DNA of 64,000 nucleotides from Tipula vernalis (Eukaryota > Arthropoda > Insecta > Diptera > Tipulidae). The position numbers and the translations under genes were made by a program. The DNA lies in assembly GCA_958295665.1 (NCBI GenBank), contig OY282558.1:28479045-28543044 (forward strand), given 5' to 3'. Positions 49,221-60,319 of the stretch are shown in pieces (the stretch's first letter is position 1; each line of letters starts with the position of its first letter). The notes beneath the pieces are model-generated. The model was not told the origin of the DNA and did not search any database. It was given only the letters and a program-made list of their open reading frames with translations.

Positions 49221-49427
49221 TTTTTCCACTTCTAGTCGTAGAAGGCACACCAACAATTATGGTTTTTTGTTGATAAGAAAATTAATTTGATAAGGGAAAC
49301 ACTATGTCGAAGTTGCCCGAATTTTTTACTGAATTGTAGTAAGCTTAAATTTAAAATGGCACTGCATTTTGTTTTGTTATTTGAAGTTTTAATTTAGTGG
49401 AGTCAAATTGGCATTCAACTAAAAAAG

Positions 49428-49490
49428 ATGGAGAATGATGATTTAATTGGCACGCCACCTGAAATATGTGAGATAGTCGCAAATATAATT
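49428..49490 (+). pseudogene. start of a recombinase-like frame in P2
   Basis: The ATG at 49428 gives MENDDLIGTPPEICEIVANI before composition becomes chance-like. Compare MFESEDLSNLPPDVVQTAKE at 37062: both share M, acidic-DL, PP, and a spaced A. The same start is present in inverted orientation in the right arm near 50048. If homologous, P2 is built from the extreme 5' end of the same gene family as the 37-kb palindrome. With only ~20 residues, this is suggestive, not proven. Confidence 0.4.
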
Positions 49491-49684
49491 TTGGTTAAAA
49501 ATATTATTACACTAATTTATACGTTTATGTATTTTTATACGTGGTATCTTGTAAATTTTATTTGGATTTTTTTTTTTTTATCTAAATCTACTTTATCAAT
49601 ATGGGGAATAATCATAATCTCCCTATCCATTTAATCGCATTAAATCTAGTATTCATTTTCATTATTAACTAGTGGTCAATAATA

Positions 49685-49813
49685 ATAGTTATTTATGGTA
49701 CTAGTGAGCAAAACGAGATATTATCCATGAGGGATAAGTTTGTCCCACGAGGCGATAGCCGAGTGGGATATTATCCCGAGTGGATAATATCTCTTTGCTC
49801 AGAAATGAACACT
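49685..49813. mobile_element. GC-core foldback element (e)
   Basis: Starts ATAGTTATTTATGGTACTAG. Arms GAGCAAAACGAGATATTATCC / GGATAATATCTCTTTGCTC flank the core CCCACGAGGCGATAGCCGAG + TGGG (49744-49767). A near-identical inverted copy is at 55843-55963. Confidence 0.85.
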
Positions 49814-50132
49814 AGATGCAATGCGATTAAATGGATAGGGACATTATGATTATTCCCAATATTGATAAAGTAGATTTTGATAAAAATAAAAAAAAAACAA
49901 ATAAAATTTACAAGATACCACGTATAAAAATGCATAAACGTATAAATTAGTGTAATAATATAAAGGCAAATATATTTTTAACCAAAATTATATTTGCGAC
50001 TATCTCACATATTTCAGGTGGCGTGCCAATTAAATCATCATTCTCCATTTTTTATTTTTTTTTAGTTGAATGCCAATTTGACAACAAAATTAAAACTTCA
50101 AATAACAAAACAAAATGTAGTGTCATTTTAAA

Positions 50133-50674
50133 TTTAAAAATGACGGATTTTTTTGTAACTTTCAAGTACCAGACTCCGATGTCACATCCCCTGACCTAAC
50201 TGACATCGTCACGCAGAGGTGCTCAATTCTCTCGCTTGGGACCTAAAAAAAGGAAAAAAACGTTATCTTGATAGGAATATTCCTTAACGTGAACGTTTCT
50301 TTTTTGTCAAATTCCTATTCCGATAATAAAATCGTTCACGAACATCGAAAAAATAAAGAAAACTGGACAACAGAAAAAATGTTCTGTCAAATTATGCCAT
50401 TTGACAACAATTGTAATAGTACACAAGTTTGTTTGTCAATGTAACACATGCTTTATCTAAAAATCATTTTAGAAACGCATTTCCATCGTGCATGCTGAAT
50501 TTCATCAAAATCGGATAAGAAATGTCCAAGTTCCTTCCTAATTGCGCGTATTTTAGAAATTCATTGAAAAATCATTTTAGAATTTCATTTTTATTTTTCA
50601 AGCTTAATTTCTTAATAAAAAACGTTCCTTCTAACGACTACGACATATTCAGTATTCAAATAACGGACATGTCA
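50133..50674. other. unassigned intergenic DNA
   Basis: Slightly GC-richer text at 50160-50250 and CATGCTGAATTTCATCAAAA near 50490 have the look of old repeats. No frame or family can be assigned. Confidence 0.4.
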
Positions 50675-50887
50675 ATCCCCAATTAGTCCCTTAAAACGAG
50701 AAAACTATACTAACTACTGCTCCAATCATCGCAAAAATGTTTGTTCGTGTCCCCTCTAATTCAGTCCCTCCATAACTTATGGAGGTTTTCATGGAAAAAC
50801 TTCAGTTTTACCTGGAACTCAAACGTTTGTCCGTTGAAGTGAGGTGGTCGCTAAAGTGAGTGTCCGTTGAAATAAAGTTTCACCGTA
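50675..50887. mobile_element. pogo/Tigger-like transposon end
   Basis: Reading the minus strand from 50887: TACGGTGAAACTTTATTTCA, ACGGACACTCACTTTAGCGA, CCACCTCACTTCAACGGACA. The TGAAAC start followed by spaced CGGACA motifs is characteristic of pogo/Tigger-type termini. A matching opposite end is not evident, though AATAACGGACATGTCAAT near 50660 may be part of it. No transposase. Confidence 0.5.
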
Positions 50888-51632
50888 TTTACCCTCAGAC
50901 AAAAGACAAACAAAATGTTTGCAGTTTTTATCCTTTTTACTCAAGCAAAAAATGGGGATCCGTTCTGTAAGGAATATTTCATCATGGAATATGTCACTAA
51001 CGTATAAGGTACGGTATTTTTCAATGCCGCATAAGGTAAACTATGGCAAGTTTTAGCGAAGGATATTAAAATAAAATAGATGGACAAATTTTAGTTTTAA
51101 TATCTTTGGCTAGAGTTCTGTACCAATAAAATTATTTGTTTAAATAATAAGAATTGGCTCAATACATATTTGGATCAAATTTTACCAGCAACATGAGTCA
51201 TCAAGTCTGGGAATTTTTTTCAATACTACAGTTTTGCTATTTGTATGTATGAGCAGAGTTTGAAAAAGGTGTCTGAATGAAAAACATTTGATAACACTTT
51301 CTCGAACAAGAATCCTGAATATGAACCCCGGAACAGGCACAAAAAGGACAATTCCAAAACGGCATGTGACCAAATTCGAAAAGTGCGATGGAAATGGTAT
51401 TCTAAAATGATTACTATCAACATTGAATTTTCCTTCACTTAATAGAAATAAAATAAACGAAATATGAAGTAGTGTACCTCACGCTCCGTAGCGACCGGGA
51501 AACAAAAATATATCTATGATGGTGCAGCTGTGTTGGAAAATCTAAACATATATGTTGCTGTTTTTTATTTTGCTGATTTGTATTTCTGAATTTTGCTGTA
51601 TCACAAAACATTAAATTGGAAATCATTTCTTT
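50888..51632. other. intergenic DNA, no gene seen
   Basis: Overlapping minus frames at 51182-51626 have no motif I recognise. Confidence 0.4.
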
Positions 51633-51898
51633 ATATATCGATGCCTTAATGTGAATAGGGTGTAAGTCGCATTTTCAAAATTATACAGGAGCGCGAAAAA
51701 ACCTAATATTTTGGTAAAAAATAAGACTTATAAAATAATAAGTAATGTTGATATAAATAAAAATAGGTGTTATTTCGTTTTAGGTAGTTTTAGTAAAGGT
51801 TTTATTGTGTAAATCAACCAGAGGCGTCGTGTTAAAACAAAAAACCGATTTTAAAAAATTTGATGTTACGCCTTATTCATATTAAACCATCGATATAG
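51633..51898. mobile_element. MITE with ~40-bp inverted termini
   Basis: The left end ATATATCGATGCCTTAATGT + GAATAGGGTGTAA and the right end (inverted) TATATCGATGGTTTAATATG + AATAAGGCGTAA agree at about five of six positions. The termini share the palindrome ATCGAT. Interior non-coding. Flanks are TA-rich, so a TA duplication cannot be confirmed. Confidence 0.68.
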
Positions 51899-53316
51899 AC
51901 CCCCCAAATTTGGGTCTAAAGAGCATTATATGAAGATATTTACTTCTTTCTTTTATCTGGAATACGCCTTTTCCGAAATATCTGACAAGGTTTTATCTGA
52001 GCAAATTTGTATCCAACCTCTTTTATATGTATATTCAAACGCTTCTCAAATTTGTGAAGATAGCGTCTTATAATTTGCTAACTCAAACTATACAAAATGT
52101 ATCTTGTGTACCTTTAGTTAAGCCACTAGCGGTACAGATTCAAACATCATACAAAAAAGACTTGGGGCCTTTGCAAGCTGAAAGATTAAGTAAACATATT
52201 CAAGTTGTCTTACAAATTCATAGCAGAACGTTCCATCCTTCACTTTTTTTTTATATATTTTAATTTATGCATTTTAATTTTTTACACAGTTTTTAATTTT
52301 TACAATTTTTCATATAATCAGAGAGCGATGACAGAGCTTTCCGCATTTACATTAATTAATAACAGTGAATACTTTTTTGTCTCATAAATATTTTCTTTGT
52401 AATAAATTTAATTAATTTTATAAACTAATTTCTCGAAGAACATAATGCATATTGTATTTTGAATAATCTGTAATAATTTAACTAGCACATGTTTATTAAA
52501 TTCATAATCATTGAAATATTATGTAAATATGTACATGTACGAGTAAATATGTAACGTGTATAGATAAAATCTGACCAGTAGTCCGCTTTATTATTAAGAA
52601 TTGGTAGAATCGCAGTAGCACAACCTGTAATAATACTTACTCGTTCGTACGTATAACACCTCACAATTAACTGTCCTCGTTGATAAAGTTAATATTAATT
52701 TAATTATTTCATCTCATGTTAACTGAGATAAAAAATATGTATATCTATATCAAATAACCGCGCAGCAAGATTAAATAAATTTTGCTTGTTTCGTTTAAAA
52801 GCCACAAAATTTCACTTTTTGTTCCGTAAGGTGCTTCATTAAAATTCAAAACACGTCAATCATAAAAATCTTGTATTTCCATAAGTTAAAATTTAAACGA
52901 CTCATGCTACATTCATTCACATAACATAAAATCATAATTTAAATTTGATTTCTTTGTCTTTATAATTGTTTAGGTTGGTTTCTTTGTCGTTTGGCCTAGA
53001 AAATTCTTGTAAAAACAGATCTCATTTGAAAGAACGTAGGTAGCTTAAAATTTAAAAGATTGATGGTAAAATTTCATTATTAAAAATTTTAATTAAAAGT
53101 TAGGTAAAAGGTAAATATCAACTTATAGAACTTTTTTTTTACCTCAGATTTCGAATATACATGCAAACATAGATGATATTACATAATAGATAAACCAATT
53201 TGTGACTAATCGTTTGATGACCAATTTATTAATATCATAGTTGTGGTCCTTAAAGATTAAGCAGCAGGGACTTTACCAACTAGTCCGAACAAAAACGCAA
53301 CAGTTGTGTCGAAATA
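51899..53316. other. AT-rich intergenic DNA, no gene seen
   Basis: Short open frames at 52027-52387 (plus) and 52482 (minus) have no recognisable motif. Confidence 0.45.
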
Positions 53317-53560
53317 ATGAAGGCGCTGGATCGAAAGTACATCAGTGATCACAACCGGGAGATCTATCTGATGGAGTTGAGAAGTCGCTATCAAAAGAGA
53401 GGAGAATCGCTACAGGAATTTTGATCAGCAATTGCGGGACTTGTACGTCTAGAACATACAAGTACGTCGGCCGATTAAATGAAGAGGCTTAAAATTGAGG
53501 CCTTCATTGCCCATTGGAAATTTAGAATGTATGTGAATGTTGCGATTGCTGCGTTAAATA
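53317..53560 (+). pseudogene. Ty3/gypsy-type retrotransposon gag fragment
   Basis: In the frame of ATG 53317: MKALDRKYISDHNREIYLME, LRSRYQKRGESLQEF, stop, SAIAGLVRLEHTSTSAD, stop, MKRLKIEAFIAHWKFRM. The R-Q--GESLQEFA--I--LVRLA motif with a following AFI-G block is typical of the capsid-like part of gag in insect Ty3/gypsy elements. Two in-frame stops make it dead. No pol or LTR is joined to it clearly. Confidence 0.62.
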
Positions 53561-54149
53561 GAATGCGTGAAATAGAATTTATTTTTTGATGTATTGCAGT
53601 TGATGAATAAAAAACAATTCAAGCAAAGTTTAACACAGTTTTATTTAAAATTTATATTTTTACGGCTAATTTGTAGTTTGATGTTTCTTGTCCAATTGGC
53701 AAAATAAGAAGAGAGTGATTTAAGTTTTTTCAAACTAAGCTGGACTTAATTTTGCTAAATTTAGTAGGTAAAACTTGTATGGCAGTATTAAAAATTTGCG
53801 CAATTTTGTTATTACTATACTAAATTTGCATCGATCGTTCTCTTCTTAAAACCAATCTATTACAAAGTAAAAATATGATTGACATTTTGTTTTCAGTTGA
53901 TATTACGATAATGTTGTTTACAAATATTGGAGAAATTAATTATGTTTGTGTTTTGAAGTGAATTTAATTTATAAATATAACTATTAATTATATGTATATA
54001 ACAATAAACATAATCTTCTGAATTTGTACTTATTTTAGGATAAATAATTTAACCAAATATATTAATGGGATCAATTCAAAAAGATTTGTAAAAGTTATTT
54101 GTAATTCAAAAATTTCTTTTGTTTATTTCAGCTGTGCGTCTTTATACAG

Positions 54150-54830
54150 TGACGAGAAGAGCAAATCATTATAGTTGAAAAATTTGTAGTTTTATTGGCC
54201 TTTGCCAAACAATGCAGACTTGTGAGGACGAGTGGCTTCGTGATGGATTTTGGATAAGGAGTTTTCTCTTACGAGAACATCGAATTATCACCTCAAGGTA
54301 GCGGTACAGGAGCAACCACCAGGCGAATTATTGTAGATCATCGAGAGACACTGCCATTGAACTCGGGCACGATTGTGCGAGGAAGATTGGAGGGAAATTC
54401 TGGGTTGGGCGGCCAACGAAGTGAAGAGCGTAGCCAAAAAAATTTTGATCGGTAAAGGCCTACTTAAAACTCTAAATCTCTCGGATAAGACGAAAACCAT
54501 CAAGAAAATGTGAAGAGGTATCGACGATATTAAAAAGTGAGCAGAAAAGTCCGATTGGAAATGCATATATCAATTTGTACGGGAGAAAATAGGGATATCA
54601 AGTATTTGGTTGAAAGCTCGATATGATCGAGCAAAAATTCAAGAAGCCATTGGTATGGCTTCACAACCTGCAACGGAAGAAAGAATCCGAAGCTGCAAGC
54701 ACTAAGGGAAGGGAATTACACTGTCATCGCAAGGATGAACGACGCGCTTTATCAAATTCAGAAAGGACAATGAAGTAAAGCGAAGAGGATGCGTTTGAGC
54801 GGTTGACTCTCTATAGATAGAATATGATTT
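54150..54830 (+). pseudogene. decayed coding block, probably retrotransposon debris
   Basis: Less AT-rich than its flanks, with plus-strand pieces such as TLPLNSGTIVRGRLEG (about 54350-54396) and ARYDRAKIQEAIGMASQPAT (54620-54680), separated by stops and shifts. The first resembles the region around the aspartic protease of gypsy-type polyproteins, but I cannot confirm it. Located 0.6 kb after the gag fragment and before a possible LTR, so common origin is plausible. Confidence 0.3.
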
Positions 54831-54989
54831 GAATCTTAATCGGGACAAACAGGTTTAGGGGAACAGTAGTATTACGGTGATGCCAATGATTAAGTTAATT
54901 AATAGCGAAAACAGTACCAGAGGTGACACCTAGATTAAGGTAAACTGTTCGACATTGTACTGGAATAATCTTACTGGAAAAATCATGAT

Positions 54990-55330
54990 TGTTCTAGAAG
55001 TTTGGTTTAAGTATATAAAAAGACAAATGAGATCGATTGGATTGTTCGTAAGTTGACGCGATAAAGTGAAGATTAAACGGTGTGATTTAAAAAGTGGTAT
55101 ATTGGGATATAAAAGTTATAAGTGTTAGTTAAGTACAGAGAACAGTGTAAAAGTGTAATAAGTGATTTTATCAATTATTGTTAATAGCTGTGTGTGTGTT
55201 GTGTTAATTTTTGTATTATACAAATAACTTAGTTTGTGTGATAATTTGAAGTAGTTTGTTTTATTCACAAACCAGTAATTCGAAGTTTAGTTAATAATGC
55301 AAAAACAATATTTCCTTTTTCCGCAATTTT
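54990..55330 (+). promoter_or_regulatory. possible LTR promoter region
   Basis: A TATA-like AGTATATAAAAAGAC (about 55012-55026) is followed within ~35 bases by an initiator-like TTCGTAAGTTG. A GT-rich stretch without frames follows. This resembles the U3/R part of an insect LTR, but no second LTR was found and the ends are not defined. Confidence 0.25.
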
Positions 55331-55842
55331 TTTTTTTGTGATTTCTTCTTTTATTTAAAAACTAAAAATGAATTTTACTCCCTGGTGACAAACGTATGTG
55401 GGTTACTAAGAATGGTATTGGTAAGTATGCAAAAATTTGATTTCAATTTCATTAAAAAATCATATTCAAGTTAAATAGGAAAACAATTTATATCCACTTT
55501 TGATAAATAATAGCCCGATAACTATGCTGATTTCAAATATAGAAAATGTAAAATAACCCATTGTTATTATAGTATAACCCACGCTGCTAGGGGCAATGTG
55601 AGTTATATTCTGTATAACAAAATGTTGAGTAGTCATTGGAAAATTATTCGTAGCCAAATTGAATGAAAACCTATATTCCAAAAAGTGGTTAAATGAACGT
55701 ACACCATGACAATTTAAAGAACGGTCACTATGATAAAATGTATATCAAAATTCAATGCTCCACTGTGAAAACACAAAATGGAACTAGTTCTTATTAATTT
55801 ACGAAATTTATTTCAACAAAAGTGGATAAAACGTTGTTTGCC
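55331..55842. other. AT-rich intergenic DNA
   Basis: Nothing recognisable. Confidence 0.4.
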
Positions 55843-55963
55843 ACTCGTGAGCAAAGAGATATTATCCACTCGGGATATTGTCCCACGAGGCGATAGCCGA
55901 GAGCCTAAACTTATCCCTCATGGATAACATCTTGTTTTGCTCACTAGTACCATAAATAACTAT
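55843..55963. mobile_element. GC-core foldback element (f)
   Basis: Inverted-orientation copy of element (e). GAGCAAAGAGATATTATCCA at the left, core CCCACGAGGCGATAGCCGAG at 55882-55901, and GGATAACATCTTGTTTTGCTC at the right, ending TACCATAAATAACTAT. The right side of the core has lost its pairing (AGCCTAAA instead of TGGGA). Confidence 0.83.
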
Positions 55964-56271
55964 TGTCCACGACTAACGTGTAATATACTCATTATACATT
56001 TGTTCCTTCAATTATAATATCCATTATTCACTGCTACTTTATCTAATAGACTCTTTTCCATTATTCACTACTACCAAGTAATAGTGTGGACAAATTATTG
56101 TAAATAAATAAATAAATAAAGTAAAAATTTAATTTTTCAAATTTTATCTAGTAGTCTCTTGTCATTTTCAGTATAATTAAACTGAGACGTCAAAATGTCG
56201 GCGGAAATTATTTCAGGATTATTTAAAGGATTTGATTATAAAATATAATATTTTTACCAGTCGTGGACAAA
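55964..56271. repeat. spacer shared with 39.73-39.97 kb (inverted)
   Basis: TCCATTATTCACTACTACC, ATTTTATCTAGTAGTCTCTT and ACTGAGACGTCAAAATGT match the 39.8-kb spacer in reverse complement. This copy has an insertion near 56090-56145 that includes four AAAT units. Confidence 0.75.
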
Positions 56272-56360
56272 GTATCGTGTTCTACTCGCATGTAATGGCC
56301 GTAAGCTTCATTATCGTGAATAACAGCTATCATTATATGCTCGTTGAATAATATACTATT
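56272..56360. mobile_element. foldback element (g), core lost
   Basis: Reverse complement relative of (b): AGTATCGTGTTCTACTCGCA at one end, GCTCGTTGAATAATATACTAT at the other. The inner arms (AATGGCCGTAAGCTTC...GTGAATAACAGCTATCATT) pair poorly. Confidence 0.7.
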
Positions 56361-56461
56361 ATTAAATTTAATTCAAGCCGTAGAAAAAAAGGAAATAGAA
56401 AAAACGATAATAATAAGTTAGAAATATTAAAAATGTTTTAATTCATTTACGTAATTTGTGG

Positions 56462-56640
56462 TACAGTCGTACTAACGGCGGCAAATATTTGCCGAAAAGA
56501 TGTTTGCTCGAAGCCATGACAAATACGAAATAATGGTAGAGTAAAGAGACGCAAAGGGATATTTTAATTGCGCGCTATTGTGTTGACGTTTATTGTCTAC
56601 TTTAAGTGATCATATAGAATTTTGTGAAAAAAACGCTTAA
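56462..56640 (+). repeat. repeat shared with the Harbinger-like element at 58.6 kb
   Basis: CAGTCGTACTAACGG, GCAAATATTT, AGACGCAAAGGGATATTTTA, GCGCTATTGTGTTGACGTTT, TACTTTAAGTGA also occur in the same order at 58614-58735 with modest differences. This is probably a 5'-end fragment of the same element. Confidence 0.72.
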
Positions 56641-56719
56641 AATCGATCTTGAATAACCAAAAATAACAGTTTGATTTACGGTACCCATAAAAATATTATT
56701 TATTAAATTTAAAATGTTC

Positions 56720-56731
56720 AACATTTATTTT
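56720..56731. repeat. SINE target-site duplication, left
   Basis: AACATTTATTTT, repeated at 57111-57122 on the other side of the SINE. Confidence 0.88.
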
Positions 56732-57110
56732 TACTTTTATTTTTTTTTTTTGGTTTTAATCTCTGCAATCTGTTCTGGGGCTCAAGGCACTCCCAATTCT
56801 TTCGCAGTTTACTTTTACCGTCCTACTTTACGCAGTATTAGCCAAATCGAGGACGTACGGCTATAGACCCGTTTTGAATAACCCACCTGCAGATTGTATT
56901 GCTTCATGCCAACCTATAGTGCTGACATGAAAGGTGGGTCGGCCCATGGATTCTGCACTCTCAACAGGGGTTCATAGATGTGTTCATCTTTATCACCGAT
57001 CGAAATCAGATGATGAAAAATCCCTTTTGCATCCCGCCCCTATCGCGATTCGAACCCGGTGCCTCCCGATCCAAACGCCGCAGCTTTAACCACTGCGTCG
57101 TTTGGTCGGT
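56732..57110 (-). mobile_element. full-length tRNA-derived SINE, copy 2
   Basis: Minus strand: the head starts at 57110 (CCGACCAAACGACGCAGTGG), with B box GGTTCGAATCG in reverse at about 57048-57058. The body is shared with 32700-33010. A further ~70 bases are absent from copy 1 (CTTGAGCCCCAGAACAGATT region), then an A-rich tail at 56732-56752. 12-bp target duplications flank it, showing LINE-mediated insertion. It is the best reference for the family in this window. Confidence 0.92.
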
Positions 57111-57122
57111 AACATTTATTTT
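57111..57122. repeat. SINE target-site duplication, right
   Basis: AACATTTATTTT, directly after the SINE head; partner of 56720-56731. Confidence 0.88.
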
Positions 57123-58539
57123 AATTGTCCACCTATATTACACTCAACATATAGTTCAATATTTTTGCACTGCAATCTGAACAGACACATGAAAAAGATT
57201 TTAATAACTTCAAAGATAACTACAGAAAAACTATCGAAGAGACAAAGGCAAATATTATTCATTACCACTTATGATTCAGCCGGTCGATGTTGTCGTAAAA
57301 ATATTTCATTTCAACCGTGTATTATTATTCGTTCCGTATCTAATTACAAATTAAATTTCTCTCGCACATGTGTAGCTCGTTAAAGTTAAAGATTTATTTA
57401 AGAAGACGCCATAATTAAATCACAAGCATATCTCACGATTAATACATATTAATTATCTTTGCAGTATGTGAATCTACAAAAAAGCAAACCTACACATTAA
57501 AATGATGAACGTGATCTTCTCTTCCGCTTTGATTTGTTTGGCTTAAAATAATCGCCATATTTCGTTACGGTAATTTCAGAACTATAGACAATCTAAGAAA
57601 TTTTTGTTTTTCTTATTAATTTAGGAAGATGAATTTTTGATAAATTCAATTTAAAATGAAGAATATAAGAGAAAAATATATGTTTTTTTCTTTTAGTTTG
57701 TTCGTGACTTGAATATTTCTTCCGTTAATTTTTAGTCAAAACTAAATAACAATAGGGATTTGAAATTAATTTATCATTTATGATGTATGAAGTATAAACA
57801 TATATGTATATCTGTATAATACGAGAAGCGATGCCAGAAAATGAAAAAAAAAAATTCCCTTCCTACAAAGTTAAAAAATATCTATACATTTCTCTACAAA
57901 CTATATTTTACTAAAATTGTTTAGTAAGTGTTAAATACCTATTATTGTGTACCTATTATGAAAGTTTAAAAATCTTTTTGGACTATATGAACTACAATTA
58001 TGTAATTCCTTCCCCCTACGTCTGGCATCTATGAAAACCAGTATATTTAAACGAACATATTTTTGGCATCTCCGAAGTCGGCCCCACCGATCTCAATTTT
58101 TTTAAATTTTTATGGCGTTTTCTGTACATAAAAAACAAACAAGTATTTTTTATAAGGTTGCCCCGTTACACGGCATTGAAAGTGGGTTTTTCCATTTTCA
58201 TTTTTTTTAGTTTGCAGTGTCACGGACTGCAGATGTATAGTTTCGTTTGAAGAGATATTTTTGAAAATGGTGTGATTTTAGAAAGGCTCAATTAATTAAT
58301 AGTGTACTCGTAGATGAGCTAAATTAATTAATAATTCATTTTTTGAAAAACTGTTGTACAAGGAATCATTAGTAAAAATATAAACAAACCTGTTCAGGAT
58401 GTATAGGTAGTTTGTTTTAAATCGCTTACATGTGTTCAATGTCCGAAATTTAAAATTTAATGAAAATTAAGCGAAGTGAATTTTAACAATATTTTTACTG
58501 TCAGTGACGTTCCAAAAACTCCTTTACTTATTAAATTTA
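57123..58539. other. AT-rich intergenic DNA, no gene seen
   Basis: The frame 57102-57383 (plus) overlaps the SINE flank and has no motif. Nothing else is supportable. Confidence 0.45.
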
Positions 58540-59440
58540 CACACGTAGCAAATATTGACAAAGTCATTTAGGAAAGATTTGCTCGGTTTGATCTATTTGG
58601 CAAAGCTTCTTGCTCAGTCGTACTAACGGTAGCAAATATTTTCAACAAATACTCGTAATGGTCGAGCACAGAGGCGCAAAGGAATATTTTATTAGTGCGC
58701 TATTGTGTTAACGTTTATTGCCTACTTTAAGTGACCGAGTCAGAGTTTAAGTGAGTGAAAAATGTGAAGTCAATCGAAAAATTATAAAAATAAATTGAAT
58801 ATAGGAGAACATTATAATTGCCTGCTACTACGGCGAGCCAAGAGGCAAGAAAGAACAACAGCAGAACATTGTAAGTGCGAAATCGAAGAAAATGGGCCAC
58901 AGTCTTGGTGTTGCGACATGTTGAAAGTGACTGCTATATGAATTTGTTGAAAAAATTAGAGATTAAGGATCGCCACACTGAAGACTTCAATTATTTGCTT
59001 TACTTGGTTTTCTGGGGAAATTGGGAATTAGGGAAAAATTTTACGATAATTTCAAATCGCAAAAATTCCTAATTTTTTATTTCCTATTTCCCAAAAGTGT
59101 GTTCTAGTAAATTGAGAATAAATTCGTTCGGAAAAAGTACTAGTTCAAATGTTTATCACCAGAGAAACTAATGATTTAGGAAAAACTGTCGTATTTGAAG
59201 CAAAACAACAAAAATTGGCGTTTCAAATCCTAAAAAACAACACCAAATATTTGCCACATTGTCCTATTGTTGTTCTTTTTCTTTGCTCGTACAAGCAAAT
59301 ACGACCAAACAAACAGAGCCGCTTTGCTGAGTGTTATTATGAGTCGTTCACACGTGGCAAATATTTGATGAACAAATATTTGCTCAAACATAGTGGCAAT
59401 TATTTTTGAGCAAATTTTTAAAGCAAACATTTGCCGTTCA
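58540..59440 (+). mobile_element. PIF/Harbinger-like element, decayed
   Basis: A stretch with GCAAATATTT-type motifs at both sides (58550, 58632; 59240-59265, 59355-59400; CAAACATTTGCC at 59425) around a short coding remnant. ACACGTAGCAAATATT near 58544 and ACACGTGGCAAATATT near 59352 are in the same orientation, and weaker inverted matches exist between ACTAACGGTAGCAAATATTT and the reverse of AAACATTTGCCGTTCAATC. True ends and target duplication are unresolved. Confidence 0.42.
58875..59000 (+). pseudogene. Harbinger-type transposase N-terminal remnant
   Basis: MRNRRKWATVLVLRHVESDC, then YMNLLKKLEIKDRHTEDFNY. The spacing RRRxW, then --R---G-Y--LL-EL---D---F-NY, is that of the first conserved block of PIF/Harbinger transposases (HARBI1-like), upstream of the DDE domain. 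W-V is replaced and Gly is missing, and no DDE domain follows, since the frame becomes chance-like after about 59000. Confidence 0.45.
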
Positions 59441-59814
59441 ATCCGTTAAGATTTAAATTTTCTTATTAAAACAAAAAAATTACAAAATATTTGCGGAATA
59501 TTTATATTTATATTGAATTTTTACATAAATTTATATTATATATTAAAATATTTATTAATCTTTTAATGACAAATCGGTTAAGATTAAAATAAAAAAATCA
59601 TCCCGAAGTAATAATTTTAATTTGGCGATATTATAAGTATTTTTTGGTTGTTCAAGTTCAGCCACAGATGCTGTTTCTTCTACAGTTATAATTTTATATC
59701 AGGAATTTTACTCCAAAATTCTAATTCTATAGGTAGTACTTTTGCTTGTTTCAAATACCATAAGAAATTTTGTTCTTCTTTATTGTGTGTGAAATTTCGT
59801 GTACCTTTAGTAGT

Positions 59815-60310
59815 TAATGAGATATGCTTTGTTACTTTCATCTAAATTTTTAAAAAAATTCAGCAAAGGAAGTTGCAAAAAATTTGGCTTCAAAAATGGG
59901 ATTTCGGCTACCAAAGCGTTCCAAATGGTGGAAATAAGTTTTTGGTGTTTTTGGTTAAGCAAATATCGTTTGGGTCAGAATTTTGGGCCGGTAACTCTTG
60001 ATTTTTGGGTCGCGATAATGCGCAGTCTCATAAAGCTTTGGTTGTACGACCAAAAATTCGACCCATATCGTTCCGCAATCGCTCTTTTCGCTTGATTTAG
60101 CTCCGTCTAACTTCTGGCTATAGCTGAAACTCAAAAAACCTCTAGGGGGTACCCTTTTGACTCGATTGAAGAGATACAAGCCAAATCGAAGAGGGTTTTG
60201 AAGACCATTCCGGAAAACGACTTTAACTACTGTTTCGAAGACTAAAAAACACGTTGGAATAAGTGTATTTTATCCGAAGTGAACTGCTTTGAAACGGATG
60301 AAATAAATTT
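59815..60310 (+). pseudogene. mariner-like transposase, decayed C-terminal half
   Basis: Plus strand, three frames: FSKGSCKKFGFKNG..., LGQNFGPVTLDFW (59850-60010), then RDNAQSHKALVVRPKIRPIS (60009-60068), then after a shift LAPSNFWL-like text (60100-60120), SIEEIQAKSKRVLKTIPEND, FNYCFED, stop, RWNKCILSEVNCFETDEINL (60165-60315). DNA-SH, the LAPSDFWLF motif and the C-terminal RW-KCI order identify a mariner of the mauritiana/mellifera/irritans type. It is different from the 33-kb element. Frameshifts and stops make it inactive; terminal repeats were not found. Confidence 0.82.
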
Positions 60311-60319
60311 GAAAGAATT

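Larger units (their letters stand above)
49346..50132. mobile_element. large palindrome (P2) with a nested GC-core foldback
   Basis: The left arm (49346-49670) and right arm (about 49806-50132) are inverted copies of about 320 bases. Shared text includes TTTTGTTATTTGAAGTTTTA, ATGGAGAATGATGATTTAAT, TGGCACGCCACCTGAAATAT and CCCTATCCATTTAATCGCAT. The right arm has a 17-base insertion relative to the left. The element at 49685-49813 sits at the centre. Each arm carries the beginning of a small reading frame (see 49428). Confidence 0.85.

Noticed and set aside
49428..49634. Membrane protein suggested by a hydrophobic 68-codon frame
   Set aside because: Hydrophobicity comes from AT-rich codons in a palindrome arm; only the first ~20 residues look informative.
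52027..52263. 78-codon plus frame as a host exon
   Set aside because: No splice signals or motif; composition no different from other chance frames.
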